DNA of 64,000 bases, taken from the NCBI RefSeq assembly GCF_030272615.1, contig NC_081413.1, positions 552,757,136 through 552,821,135 on the forward strand, in the 5' to 3' direction. A program made the translations under genes and the position numbers. The DNA is from Cryptomeria japonica (taxonomy: Eukaryota > Streptophyta > Pinopsida > Cupressales > Cupressaceae). Positions within the stretch are counted from its first letter, which is position 1. The number at the start of each line of letters is the position of its first letter. Shown here piece by piece: positions 22,931 through 35,102 of the stretch. The notes beneath the pieces are model-generated. The model was given only the letters and a program-made list of their open reading frames with translations, was not told the origin of the DNA and did no database searches.

Positions 22931-23894
22931 GAGGGGTCATATGGTGTCCTAAGGGGTCATATGGTATCTTAAAGAGGTCATATGACACAATATGACCCCT
23001 TAGAATACAATATGACCCATAACAACACAATTTGGTGTCTTAAGGGGTCATATGGTGTCCTAAGGGGTCATAGGACACAATATGACCCATTAGGACACCA
23101 TAGGACCCATAATGACCCAATATGGTGTCATAAGGAGTCATATGGTGTCCTAAGGGATCGTAGGACACAATATGACCCCTTAGGACACCATAGGACCCAT
23201 AACGACCCAATATGGTGTCATAAGCGGTCGTACATTGTCCTTAGGGGTCATATGGTGTCCCAAGACCCCTTAGGACATAATATGACCCATAACGACACAA
23301 TTTGGTGTCTTAAGGGGTCATATGGTGTCCTAAGGGGTCGTAGGACACAATATGACCCCGTAGGACATCATAGGATTCATAACAACCTAATATGGTGTCA
23401 TAAGGGGTCGTATGTTGTCCTTAGGGTCATATGGTGTCCCATGACTTCTTAGGACACAATATGACCCATAATGACATAATTTGGTGTCTTAAGGGGTCAT
23501 ATGGCGTCCTCAGGGGCCGTAGGACACAATATGACCCCTTAGGGCACCATAGGACCCACAATGACCCAATATGGTGTCTTAAGGGGTCATATGGTGTCCT
23601 AAAGGGCTGTAGGACACAATATGACCCCTTAGGACACCATATGACACCTAACAACACCATATGGTGTCATAAGGGGTCATATAACCCATAATGACACCAT
23701 ATAGAGTCGTAAAGGGTCATATTGTGTCCTAAGGGGTCATATGATGTTTTAAAGGGGTCATATGACACAATATGACCCCTTAGAATACAATATGACCCAT
23801 AATGACACAATTTGGTGTCTTAAGGGGTTCTATGGTGTCCTAAGGGGTTTTAGGACACAATATGACCACTTAGGACACCATAGGACCCATAATA
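22931..23894. repeat. Palindromic ~20-bp minisatellite
   Basis: Dozens of copies of aggggtcatatggtgtccta and of its reverse complement taggacaccatatgacccct are interleaved. Larger blocks of about 180 and 390 bases repeat in direct orientation, for example the block starting near 22,979 and again near 23,760. Open frames on both strands (CLKGSYGVLRG-type repeats) are by-products. Each unit can pair with many others, so transcripts or single strands would fold heavily. Confidence 0.9.
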
Positions 23895-24072
<178 letters not shown>

Positions 24073-24080
24073 AATATCAT

Positions 24081-25074
24081 ATACTAATTTACTTATAAAT
24101 TAATATATTAAAATATTATATATTAATAAACAATAGATTAATTATGTGAAAATTTAGTTAGTGAATTTACTTACTAAAATCGGATATCTGATTTTTGTTG
24201 TACAATTTTCAAATTTCAAATTTTGCCTCAGGAATGCTTTGGGATTTGGCTTGGAAGTGACAAGCCTAGAAAGTCAACTGAAAAAATGTGTTTTTCAGTA
24301 TTCATTGATTTTCTAGACTTTACATTGGTGGTTGACGAATTTTTTTGTAGCCAAAATTGATAAAACGAAAAGGGTTTTTTAAGGATATTCTCAGCTTTCC
24401 AACAATATAAGGCTTGTCTTATTTCAACTTTAATAAATAATCATTATTTATTTTCTAATTGAATTCTGACAATAGTCCTGATTGAAAAGCACTCATAACT
24501 TTTAAACGATATAACATTTTTTGAATTCGAAACATGCATCACATCCTATTCTTCATCTACTATAGGGAAAAGTTAAAAAAAATAAAATCATAAGGTTTTG
24601 ACCAAGTTAAGGTGGTTAGACATGGGAGTTTATGAATTTCTGAAAAGTTGTAGTAAAAAATTCATAAAAAATTATTTACTTTATAAAAAATTATAAAAAA
24701 AATATGTGTCACATCCAGACATGAGTCTAATACTTATATTATAAATATTATAAAAAAATATTATGATTTGATTGTGATTAGGGTGATCAGACATACATCT
24801 ACTTCTTATCTTTTTCCTGAAATTTTAGTACCACTGCATTGAAATTTAAAATTTTTATCAAATAGGATTTTTTTTTTCAAAAAACAACTAGTATCTTAGA
24901 AACTACATTCAATTTTCTATATATTCTCTTCTTACATATTTTAAAAATAATGTTCACAACTTATTCAAATTTTCATGTCAAGTTGCATAACTCTAATTTT
25001 CTAAATTTCATTGCCACTTAAGGGCCTGTTTTGGCACACCATGATCCTACACATACCCAAATATATTATTATTA
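24081..25074. other. AT-rich DNA, no gene seen
   Basis: A copy of the motif cggatatctgatttt near 24,180 matches cggatatccgatttt near 22,572 and gaatatccgatttt near 22,673, so this short motif brackets the GA/CT palindrome in direct orientation. Otherwise no coding signal. Confidence 0.5.
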
Positions 25075-26325
25075 TTATATTATATTAATATATATTCTAT
25101 TATTATATTTTTACAATAGCAGTCATTTGAATGAATATTTTTATAAAAAAAAATAGAGCATTTTCGTCGTAATTTTGACAAACCCCTTAAATCATCCGAT
25201 GAAGTTGTCGTATGCACGATGAAATTTTTGTCGTAAAGGCTTGCTACACATCATTGAAATTGTGATGAACAACCACAAAATTTTGACGAGTGCGTTATAT
25301 GCGCAACGACGTTTTCATCACAATGACATGTTCAATATCATCATAATTGCAACGATATACTACAAAATGTTTGATGAAGTCACTATATGCACGACGATGT
25401 TTAAGTTGTAATATATGCTCTACATTGTCGAAATTGTGATGGACCTTTGTCACTTTTTCGACGATCAATAAGAGACATTTTGCAATCTTTGTGATTTTTT
25501 TCGTCGCAAGACGGACAAAGTTTCCATCGCTTTTCCGACGTAAACCGATCGCATTTTTTGGTGGAATTTTCCAACGGCTCTTTGTTAGGGTTTCAATGAA
25601 TTGTGTTGCTTCGGAAAAATGATGAAATTTTGGTGACGAATTTTTTGTGGGTCTTTCGTCGGTTTTTTGATGAAAGTTTATCAAATTTTCAATAAACATT
25701 CATCGAAAATTAGTGCCAAATACAGTCATGATTGTAACCTGATTGTATCCCTAAATGAACCTTGACCCCAAGCTTTATCTTAAAATATTGACCCTAATAC
25801 TAATCCAAACACTAACCCTAACAATAAATTTCTCCTAATCATAACCCTAACCGTAATCCTTATCGAACCCCAACCTTGATTAAATAATAACTCTAATTTA
25901 ACCCTAAAGGTTCTAAGATAAATCCTAGAGTTAGGGTTAGGGTTATTAATGTGTTAGTATTAGTTTATAAATCTGGTATTAATCATAAATATTTAATATA
26001 AGAATCTTTTCATAGAAATCTCTTTAATAGGTTTGCAAGATAAATACATCATTACTTTTGTATTTTTGGGTTCAATAAGTTGTATTATTCTTTGAATTGA
26101 AATAATTAATCATATAGTATATCAATAATCAAATCACTATAATATTTTCAAAACTAAAATTGTAACTCTAGTTGAACCCTAAACCTAAATTAAGTTTGAT
26201 CCTAGTTGAATCCTAAGCCTAATTGTAACCCCAACCTAAACCCTTTTTTAAACCCAAACCCTAATTAAATAGTAATCCTAAATGAACACTAATTTTAAAC
26301 ATCAAATCCTAACCTTTATTAAATC
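25075..26325. repeat. Dispersed repeat R1, copy b
   Basis: Similar to 12,265-13,505 throughout, including the gacga-rich part, a decayed CACTA-like end near 25,720 (cagtcatg where copy a has cagtagtg) and the telomere-like block (gagttagggttagggtt near 25,929). It is cut on the right by a truncated LINE. The minus-strand frame 25,295-25,699 resembles the one in copy a because the DNA is similar. I do not call it a gene. Confidence 0.7.
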
Positions 26326-26330
26326 TTATA

Positions 26331-26673
26331 GTTCTGATTAATATGAAAAACATGTTTTAAGGACCCGAAACCTTTAACAAAGGAGTTTATAATAGTTCAT
26401 CAAAAAGCATCCAGAAGAACTAAGAACAACTTACAAAATGACTGGCAAAAAGGCCAGTATATCAAAAGGATAGCAAATGAAAGAAACAGTAAAGCAGAAA
26501 AACCACATAAAACACAACACAACTATAAAGACTTAAGGAGATCCACTGCCTTATTGACCAGTTGGTCATAGTTAGCCGTTGCAGCTTTGAGTTCTTCCAA
26601 GTCCTTGTTTGGCTTCTTCTCCTTCTTTTTACCTCTAGTCTTAGTTCTGGGTCCTTGCACTTCTCCCGTGCCT
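26331..26673 (-). mobile_element. 5'-truncated LINE, same family as the full-length copy
   Basis: Corresponds to the last ~340 bases (3' end) of the LINE at 2,969-9,799: the same ttctgattaat start, ttttaaggacccgaaacctttaac block, and the C-terminus of ORF3 (ccttgtttggcttcttctcc). A 7-base candidate target-site duplication, tcttata, lies at 26,324-26,330 and 26,674-26,680. Heavy 5' truncation is typical of LINE insertion. Confidence 0.85.
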
Positions 26674-26693
26674 TCTTATACTGATACTAATGT

Positions 26694-27755
26694 ATGTATC
26701 TAAAATTAATTTTACCAATTTGAAACATAAATGTGATTGCACTATTCAACATAAACGAAAAAATCAAAAAACCAAAAAGATGTCATATTAACATGGAGAA
26801 AACCTTTCCAAAAAAATCCACTAGAGAAAGAAGGAAACTTTATATTATTAATGTTTAAAAGGTAGATAATGATAATAATAAACTTCACTTCTCTAACCAA
26901 ATCTAGCAACATTCAGATACATGCAAACAACTCATACAAGACTAGTATAACATTACTCCAATCAATAGAAAACTGGGAGAGAAAAACAATAGATGTTTCT
27001 CTAAACAAGAAGCAATCACCTTTCACCTTTAAATCTTGGGTGCCCAAAGGATGTCTCTTTATATCCCAATGTGTATGCATAAGAGAGTAAATTTTATCCA
27101 TTTTGACTCATCCTTATCACCATTACATGTTCACCTCCTAAAAATATAATTATGATTTTCCCTAAAGTACATATTTAATATTTTTCTCTCATGTCTTAGG
27201 GAACATGGAGATATATGAATGACATAGAATTTGCAAGTTTAATCCCATCTTATCCTAACAACTATCAAGCTACAATGCACTTTCATTTTTTACCATTATA
27301 AAATCAATTTTTAAAAGATAATAAGGTCATTTGAACTTGACTCTTACCTCTACAATCCTAAACCATGAGAGATAAAAAAACATGCATGCACTCTTGGATT
27401 TATCAAACCACCATAAAAATATGGCCATGATATCTACAGGGTTGAGGAGGTAGGATTGTATAGTTTTCTAGTGTGTAAAAATTAAAAATAAATTTAGCAA
27501 TTATTTTGATTCAATATTCTTTAATTTTTAGAAATTAATAATCCATCAATTCATGAAAAACTATAGTTATTAATATGGATAACCAAACCCTAGTCAACAA
27601 ACTCCTACATCAATTCCTTGACATCCTCTTGAGAAGAAAGAAAACCTAATAGGTTAAATTAAAAATAATAAAAGAGAACTCTAAACATTGATCAATAGGT
27701 TGAGAATCTAAGTGGAACTAGCATCCATCATTCAACCCTTGACACTTCATTGAAG
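26694..27755. repeat. Dispersed repeat R2, copy a
   Basis: Matches 49,752-50,985 in the same orientation with many small indels: the ctaaaattaattttacca start, tgtgattgcactattcaaca, atcccaatgtgtatgc, and aacctaatagg near the end. No protein is recognisable. It directly precedes the NLR pseudogene fragment here and follows the NLR gene in copy b, so it may be part of the duplicated NLR block or an LTR-like repeat. Confidence 0.7.
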
Positions 27756-27789
27756 CTATCATATCTCATATAGCTTATGTGTCTGGCCA

Positions 27790-28560
27790 AATTAACATGT
27801 GGCCATGAGTTTGTATAAGGAAAGATCTAACTTATTTAGACCATATTTCTCATTTCAGTTAGCTTTCATTAGATTATATATAAAAAAATTTACAATATTT
27901 TTCATAATTATTGTTTAAATATCATACTTTTCTCCAATATTGTGCATTATGCTAATTAAGGATTATTTTGAGAGCAAATTTGCATATTCTAAAATTCATC
28001 CCAAAGTCACTCTAGCTTCTTCACTCAATGTATAATTTATCTGGTTTCACAAATATGCAAAGGTTACGAGATGGAGTGGAAAAGCTAACAAAATTAGACA
28101 ACTTAACTTTATGTGGTTGACATAAGTTGAGGGAACTTTCTTCCAGATTAGAAGGTCTTAATAATCTAAAAAGGTTGTACAATAAATTGAAAGAGTTGTC
28201 CCAAGACTCTAGGAAACCTAGCAATTTGACAACTTTTTAAATATACTAGACTACTCTACATTAAGTGTTTTACCATAAAACTTTGGCTAGCTCAAAAAAG
28301 TAGAAAATTTAGTATTAGCCCACTATACTAGGTTAGAAGAGTTACCTGAGTTACCTTCAGACTTTGGCTAGATCAAAAATTTAAAAAAAGTTAAAATTGA
28401 GCTATTGTTGAAGGTTAAAAGAATTCACATTAAGCTTTAGGGATCTCATAGAGATGGAGATAAATTTGATTGGTTGTTCATCAAAATTAAAATATTTATT
28501 GTCAGATAATATTAAAGGAAATAATTGTTCTAAGAGGGATGTAATTAAATATCTTCTAAT
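27790..28560 (+). pseudogene. NLR pseudogene fragment: last intron plus LRR exon
   Basis: DNA-level similarity to the NLR gene from about 47,660 to 48,390, including the intron between its last two exons, so the fragment arose by genomic duplication and not retrotransposition. Recognisable pieces are the ctaaaattcatcccaaagtcact exon start, aatatgcaaaggtt, and LRR pieces LDNLTL, FGQ-type motifs and a CSSKLK-like end. Stops and deletions interrupt every frame. The N-terminal domain and NB-ARC are absent. Confidence 0.8.
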
Positions 28561-28889
28561 AGAAATATTTCATATTAATGTGGCCTAGTTTAGTGTAGTT
28601 CCTCTCCATGCCTTGCTTCAGGTACATGCTACTTTGATTTGTTAGACTATGTTTGATTCATTTTGTATGGTTCATTTCAGTGATCAATATGAATGATTAC
28701 ATTCACGCGATCCATGTTGTTAGACTATGTTATGTTGCTTATGTATTTTAGGACTGTGATTATTGTTATATTTCATTGAGTTGGATATTGATGTTAGAAT
28801 TGAGATACTTATGAGATGGATTTTATTTTGATGATTCATTATGATGCAAAATGTGATGTAAATTTATATTCTCATGATATCATTTGATT

Positions 28890-29475
28890 ATTGATGATAT
28901 GTGACTTGGAAGAGTTGCCTCCAGAACTTGGGCAACTTAACAATTTAACACCATTGCTAATATATGGCTACTATCCACATATTTTGCACACCTTAAATAA
29001 CAATGAGTATTCCCAATACGACAGTTATGGGATGCTTAAAGGTCTTAGAAATTGTTCACCTTTGAAAAAAGTTACCTTCAGGCTTTAGGTAGCTTAAAAA
29101 TTGAAGAGTGTTAGATTTGAGTTGTTGTTCTATGTTGGAAGAGTTGCCTTCATATTTTGGGCAACTTAAAAAATTATAAGAGTTAAATTTTCATGAGTCT
29201 TTTGGATTATACGAATGGCCATTAAACTTTGGGGATCTCAGAGAGCTGAAAAGAATAGATTTGAGTCGTTGTTCCTCAAAATTAAAAGAATTGTTACATC
29301 TGATAATATTAAGGAAAATAATTGTATTATCGTGGACGACGAAGAAAAGTCATAATAATTTAACTAATTGCCCCTTAATTTATCTTTTGAGAGGGCTTTC
29401 CATTGTTTATAAAATTTGTAATATAAGGTTTGTGATTTTTTTAGATGGCTTTCCACTTTATTTTAGTTAAATATT
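28890..29475 (+). pseudogene. Second NLR LRR fragment with 3' UTR
   Basis: LRR-encoding DNA (LEELPPELGQLNNL at the start, then degenerate ELPS.FGQL repeats, then a serine/lysine CSSKLKEL piece) runs into sequence matching the NLR gene 3' UTR: gagagggctttccattgttt here, gagagggctttccattattt near 48,480. It repeats the end of the gene already represented at 27.8-28.5 kb, so two decayed LRR tails lie in tandem, separated by about 330 bases of unrelated DNA. Confidence 0.75.
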
Positions 29476-29984
29476 ATTTTCTATTAAATTTTTATTTACT
29501 TTTTGGTTAGTTTAATTAAAATTTATTTTAAATTTAAACCATATATATAGAGAGAGTATCTCTTTTAGTTAAAATAAAAAGTATAGTACAATTTGTTGTA
29601 TCATCAACTATAAATATAACTAGCACTTGCACTGAAAAGAGATGCAATGGTTGTGTCACTGTAATTTATATAGAGTTCTCAAAAATTAATGGTAAATAAT
29701 TATTTTATTTTTATTTGAAAAATCTAAGAAAGATATCTCGAGAGATATCATATTATGAAAACATTTAATATTAATAAATAATAATAAAGAGTTTGTTAGT
29801 TATGAGTTTAAAGTGAAATGGTTGAATAAATCATTTAAAGTATTTGAAAGAAATTCTAGAATGTAATGGACAACATAGATGAACAAAATGCATATATCAC
29901 TGACTATACATTTTGATAATTATAGTCTTAAATATTTATGTGGTAATAATAACTCTTAGAAAACATCTATTTGGGTTTAAAATC
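29476..29984. other. AT-rich DNA, no gene seen
   Basis: Follows the NLR-like 3' UTR. No coding or repeat signal beyond AT-richness. Confidence 0.45.
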
Positions 29985-31165
29985 ATTTCAAACCAAGTTA
30001 CATCTTCAACTATCATCATTGGTTTGGACAATTATAATGATTGATTGTCTATTTCAAAAAGAAATTACCAAAAGTGGGTCTATAAAATTTGTATTGTAGA
30101 ATAGAAAGTTAGTTCTCAATGACATAGATAAATTTCTCAATAAAACAATTTGAATATTAAACTCAAAGTTGATAGAAATTTAGATTAAGAATTAAAACAT
30201 ATTTTGGTCAAATAACTCGAAAGATCAACAAAATACAAGTATGAAATAAAGAAACTCCACATAATATTGATGCGATTAAATGTGATTATACTTGAAACAC
30301 AAAAGAAAATCTTAATTAAAAAATTAAAACACATTTCTGATTAAATTTAATTATGCTGAAGACTTTATTCAAAAATTAAAATGCATCAAGATCAAATTTA
30401 AAAATATTTACCCTTGAAACATGTAAAAATAGCTCAACCTCCCCCAACAAAATTAATATTTTATTTTATTCATGATAAATAATTAATAAACAATTTATCA
30501 TATTTTATTTGATTTCAACTGATAAACAAATTTATTTAAATAATCATCTAATACTTAAGTGAATTTTTAGTTGATTTTTTTTTTAATTATCCCTTAACTC
30601 AACTAATTGCGGATACCCAAATCAATATTCCACTTGAACACCGCTTCCAATTATGAAGCAAATGTGTGAAGATTAATTTTTTTTGAAATCAGTAAAATTT
30701 CATACTTGACCAGGATTTAGTTTTACAAAATACTCATTACTTGGGAGTATCTTTAATTCACTCCAACCAACTGGTATGAACAGAGTGGCACAGAATGCAC
30801 AAATTGTCTATGCAAAGATTCGATGGTATTCAATAATAAATTTTAAAAGCAGAATACAATTTTTTAATTTTTAAATAATTAGTAAATAAGGTCAACAGCG
30901 CATTTGAACTTGACATACAGCTAAACCTTTATTGTCTTTTCTCATCTGTTGAGTGCAAGCCACGTACAATGCACCAATTTATACATATTTTAAGGTCAAC
31001 GGAGGGGACACCCTTTGTCGTTCTTCCTTGAGGTGATCCTAGTACAACTACTAGGGGACACGACCCACAAAAAACGATGAAAGGATGGCATGAAATTATT
31101 GAATTTATAATTTATTGTGCTTCCTAATTGACCTTTTCAGCCATACCCTGTTATAAAATAAAATT
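29985..31165. repeat. NLR upstream-region repeat R3, copy A
   Basis: Resembles 40,670-42,290, the region immediately upstream of the NLR gene: cacttgaaca..gcttc..aattatg, catacttgaccaggattta, ggtatgaacagagtggcaca, ggggacaccctttgtcgttc and a TATA-like ttataaaat near 31,151. It ends where the NLR transcript would begin, and no NLR exon follows. It is therefore an orphan promoter copy of a lost paralogue. Confidence 0.8.
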
Positions 31166-31599
31166 TAATAATCAAAGTTGATATTAAAAAAATATATATC
31201 TAACATAATCTAATGGTGCAACCTTTTTTTCAATTCAAATCAAAATATTATATTTTATATTTTTACTAATTTTTAAATCCAACACAACATCCTTTCATGG
31301 CTAGAGATTAAAATTTTGAAAAATATCCTCACAAACAAAAGAACAAGAACTATAAGAGAACCCATAGACCCATAACACCAATGGGCACAAGTAAAGGACT
31401 AGCAAAGGCGAGGGTGGTAATAGCCATAGTAGTGGTTGCCATTGAAGGAGGAGCAAGAGCCATTGGAGAGGGTGCTAGATCCATTTCAAATAACTTTCAT
31501 GATTATAATATTTTTGTGAATATCTTTTTATTTGTTATCGTCTTTAGAGCTAGGGATTAAGGAGCATAGAAAAAGTGATAAGAACCCTATTCTACATGA

Positions 31600-32995
31600 G
31601 GGTTTAATCATCTTAATTATGTAGTATGTTACTTGGCCCTTCCATCTCCCTCGAAGGGGAATGGCCGAAAGAATGTTTCGCATCCTTCGATTGAAAATGA
31701 GGAGCTGAGGTTTGATACTAAGAATAAATTAGATATGGAACACGAGATGAAGATCCAAATGAAGAGGACTAGAGTATAGAGTCAAGAGTGCCTTCTTCCC
31801 AAGATAACGAAGCCTGCCCCCCAAACTGTGAAGAGTAAGAGGAAGATAAGAAAGAGGGTAAATGTGGGTGAGTTGGGTTCTAGGGGTCAAGTTATAAGGG
31901 AAGGTAAGATAAAGAAAAGTGGGAAGGTGAATGCGAATGACTCAGTTTCCAGAGGTCCAGTTTCAAGGGACGAGATTTCTACTGGCAAGCAAATCCTAGG
32001 GGACAAGGAGGATCACAACCCTAGTGTGGAAGGCCATGACAATTTTGATAAAGGTAGTTTGGGGAAAGACCATGAAGACACTGGTAATGGAAACTTGGGG
32101 GCACACTTTTCTCCTTCATCCGCTCCTTTGGGTGGTGAGGAAAGAGCTTCTTGTCCCCCATTTCCTAAACATCTATAAAAAGGATTCCTCATTACTAACT
32201 TTGAAAGAGAGTCCACTCAAGTGAATTGCTTGGCATTTTCAAGGAAATAGTTGTGGGCCAATTCAAAATGTCCAAGTGGCAGTTTATTTAAAATTAACCA
32301 TATCAATGTAAACATCTGTTCCATAAAGAGAAAAATTGAAGCTCTTGAAAGAAGAAATTGTAGATCTAGGATAGAGGGAGATGAGAAAAAGATGCTGATG
32401 ATTTTAGAAAATGTTGCTAAGGATGTTTATGTCCTAAAACTGATTGTTAGGGGGAATATTGGTGTGTTGGAGGAAAAGACAAAAAACATAAAAAATAATC
32501 TGATTAATCTAGTCAGTATGAGTTACAGGAGTATACATAGCAGTGTTGAGAACATAAAGACCCTAGTGGGTAAATGGAAGAAGATGCAGGTTTCTAAGTC
32601 TTTTGATAATACTTGCAATGATTTGGATAATTTTGATAAGGATAAACAAATTTTAGATGAGAATGGACTGTGTGCTCACACCTGGGGCAACCTTAAGAAG
32701 ATTGCAAAGCAAGCTAGGATGGATCTTAGTGATATAAAGAATATGGATCAGATTCTTGACTAGCTGGAAGTTGAGGTAGTGGTAGCCCTCGAAAACCTCT
32801 GTTAGTGTCTTGTGGGTTTTCTTTTTGTTTTCTTGTGTTGGTGTCTTTCTTTGTTTTGTGTTTTTGAGTTTGTGTTGGGTGTTGGTTTCCCATTGGTTGT
32901 CGATTGGTTGTGAGTATCCTTATGGCAGCATTTTGAATTTTGTAAAAAAGGTTTTGAGTCCCTTCAAAACATGTTTTACCATTAATAAAAAACTA
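31600..32995 (+). mobile_element. 5'-truncated LINE carrying only the third ORF and 3' tail
   Basis: The 3' end (gtaaaaaaggttttgagtcc, then ccattaataaaaaac) matches the tail style of the other LINEs here. Only the ORF3 region is present. The exact 5' break lies somewhere in 31,345-31,640; a possible short duplication (aactataag near 31,347 and 32,992) would place it at the left end of that range, but this is weak. Confidence 0.6.
31645..32763 (+). pseudogene. LINE ORF3-type frame with three stops
   Basis: One frame remains open from about 31,645 to TAG 32,761-32,763 except for TAG at 31,777-31,779, TAA at 32,176-32,178 and TAG at 32,248-32,250. Composition is as in the other ORF3 copies: a basic, polar start (KSKRKIRKRVNVGELG), a Ser/Gly/Asp-rich middle, then a long helical region (IKRKIEALERRN, KNIKNNLINLVSMSY) and a final Leu/Ile helix. 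RT and RNase H are absent because the copy is truncated. The family is unrecognised. The shared position, between the expected end of ORF2 and the LINE tail, is the main reason for the call. Confidence 0.55.
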
Positions 32996-33067
32996 TAAGT
33001 AGCATAAATTGCTTAAATAATTATTTATTTTATCAAGAAATATTAGCTTCAAGTTATTTTATTTACT

Positions 33068-34411
33068 TATAAAGGACGATGATAGGATCCTTCCCCCAAT
33101 GAATTTAGTGGAATTGATACCCTTTAATCTTTAGTTCACAAAGAGTTTTAATTAAAGGTCTGTACATCCATATTAGATAACTAAATAATTTTAAGGATTT
33201 AAGATCAATTTTAATTTCAACATTCTTTTCAACTTTACTTGCATTTAAAATTGGGTTAGATCTTGAATTACAATTAGTAATATCAAAAAAATTAGTTTTA
33301 TGATGTGTCATGGAATTTGGATTCTCAATGTAGTAAAAAATAGTATATTATTCAATGGTACTTTTCTTCTTTTAATCATGGGAAATGATAATTCAAGTAT
33401 GTCATGTGGATGATGATAAATGATAATTTTGTTAATGTGTATTTTGAGTTTAAGCCCAAAAGTAGTTAATGATATAGATAGTTTTACCTTACCACAACTA
33501 AGCCTAAAAGCTTCAAGTTATGGAATGAAACTATAGAAATTATGCAAAAAGACGAAACTACAATGTATTATACAAATTACAAAGATTGGACCAAATGAAA
33601 CTCAATACGAATGTATCAAACTTGAAATCATAGAATTTACAAGTGACTTAATGGAACCCAAATAAAATGTCTCAAGCTAGAAATCATAGAATACAAATCA
33701 TGATGTCAATTAACAATAATCATACATTTAATTATAAATTTCTTTTTATTATGTTGAGGGATGTCATTAATATTCTAATTCTCTTGCTAGATTAGAAAGT
33801 AAAGAAGAGTTTATTCACTCTTATTAAGAGTCAAAATCATTTTTTGATCTGATCATGAGCTTATTCTCATCGTTAATTCACATTTCTTATGATTTGATCC
33901 AGGTAGTTTTGTAGAATTGTAGGTAGTGAGGTTGGAGTACTTAACATGATGAAATCATGATTAACTTCAATTTCACAAGTTACATCTTCAACTATCATCA
34001 TTAGTTTGAATAATTATAATGGTTGATTGTATAGATTTTTAAAAAATCACCAAAAGAGGGTCTATCAAATTTGTGTTGTTGAATCAAACGTTAGTTGTCA
34101 ACGATATAGATAATTTTCTTGATAAAAAAATTGAATATTTAACTTAAATTTCATAGGAATTTAGTTTAAGAATTAAAACATATTTTGGTCAAGTAACTCC
34201 AAAGATCAACATAATAACAAGTGAAAATATAGAAATTTCATATAATATTGATGTGATCAAATGTGATTATACTTAGAGTACACAAAATCTTAATTAAAAA
34301 ATTAACAGATATTTTGATTCAATTTAAATGTGATTATATAGTCAAAAATTAATTAAAAAATTAATATACATTCTAGTCAAAATAAAATTAATTATACTTG
34401 AAACATAAAAG
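33068..34411. repeat. NLR upstream-region repeat R3, copy B (left part)
   Basis: Highly similar to 39,722-41,050: ccaatgaatttagtggaatt, tttcaactttacttgcattt, ggaaatgataattcaagtatg, and the acatcttcaactatcatca block also found in copy A. Interrupted at 34,412 by a LINE and continued at 36,694-36,935. Short minus-strand frames are unsupported. Confidence 0.85.
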
Positions 34412-34422
34412 AAAAAGTTAAG
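34412..34422. repeat. Probable target-site duplication of the 34.4-36.7 kb LINE
   Basis: aaaaagttaag here and aaaaacttaag at 36,683-36,693 (one mismatch) flank the LINE. Comparison with repeat copies A and C, which lack the LINE, supports this as the insertion point. Confidence 0.7.
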
Positions 34423-34875
34423 GGGCAGTTAAAGGGAATCCTGGGTCAGTTGGGTGTCGGGGAGTGGCTAGGAATCATATGCGTCTGTTGGTTTCTACGA
34501 TGGCGCTCCCTCTGGGCACCCAGTCCAACCACTTTGCGGAGGCCAGCGCTGCCCACATTGGGCTACACATGGCTAAAAGAGAAGGTTTTAGAAAAGTCTG
34601 GCTAGAGTCTGACTCACTAAACACTACCAATTGTCTGAATGGGCGCACGGATCCTAGCTAGACGATTGCTAATCTGATCAAGGATTGTCGAGATATAATA
34701 AATGAGTTGGAAGAATTCAAAATTTTGCACATCTTTCGGGAAGGCAACAAAGCGACGGATCTACTGGCCAATATGGCAGTGGGCTACGTGGTGGCTAAAT
34801 GGTGGAGCAGTAGGGATTCATTCCCAAAAAACTTGTGTGATCTGGCTTGTGATGATTCCACCCACTTGAGGTAAT
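34423..34875 (+). pseudogene. LINE RNase H domain, broken by one TAG
   Basis: RNase H motifs are KGNPGSVG, NHFAEASAA, VWLESDSLN and HIFREGNKATDLLANMA, matching the plant L1 RNase H at 3,798-4,271. A TAG at 34,659-34,661 interrupts it at a position where the other LINE has Trp in a PSW motif. It ends at TGA or TAA near 34,875. The upstream RT is missing through truncation. Confidence 0.85.
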
Positions 34876-34987
34876 CAATGAATTGTAATCATGATTTGAT
34901 TGAGTTGTTGGGGAAACGGTTGCTTTTTGTTTTCCCTATTCGAAGATCTAGAAACTTCCCTTGTGCCTAGATTTTCTATCTAATTGT

Positions 34988-35100
34988 GTGGCCCATTTCC
35001 TGCTACTGTTCAGAGACTTTTTTGGTGTGGCCCATTTCCTGCTACTATTTGGAGACTTCTCTGGTGCAACCCATTTCCTGTTGTTTGGCGACCCGAACCA
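34988..35100 (+). repeat. Three ~39-bp direct repeats between RNase H and ORF3
   Basis: gtggcccatttcctgctact starts at 34,988 and 35,027, and a degenerate copy (gtgcaacccatttcctgttg) at 35,064. They lie in the spacer before the preferred ORF3 start at 35,103. The frame is open through them, so they could instead encode a Cys/Trp-rich leader. Confidence 0.75.
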
Positions 35101-35102
35101 TT

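Noticed and set aside
22982-23691. Repeated CLKGSYGVLRG-type open frames
   Set aside because: By-products of the 20-bp palindromic minisatellite; equivalent frames occur on both strands.
31381-31560. 59-codon frame with a hydrophobic, Ala/Val-rich first half
   Set aside because: No homology or context; it sits between a repeat and a truncated LINE and may be chance.
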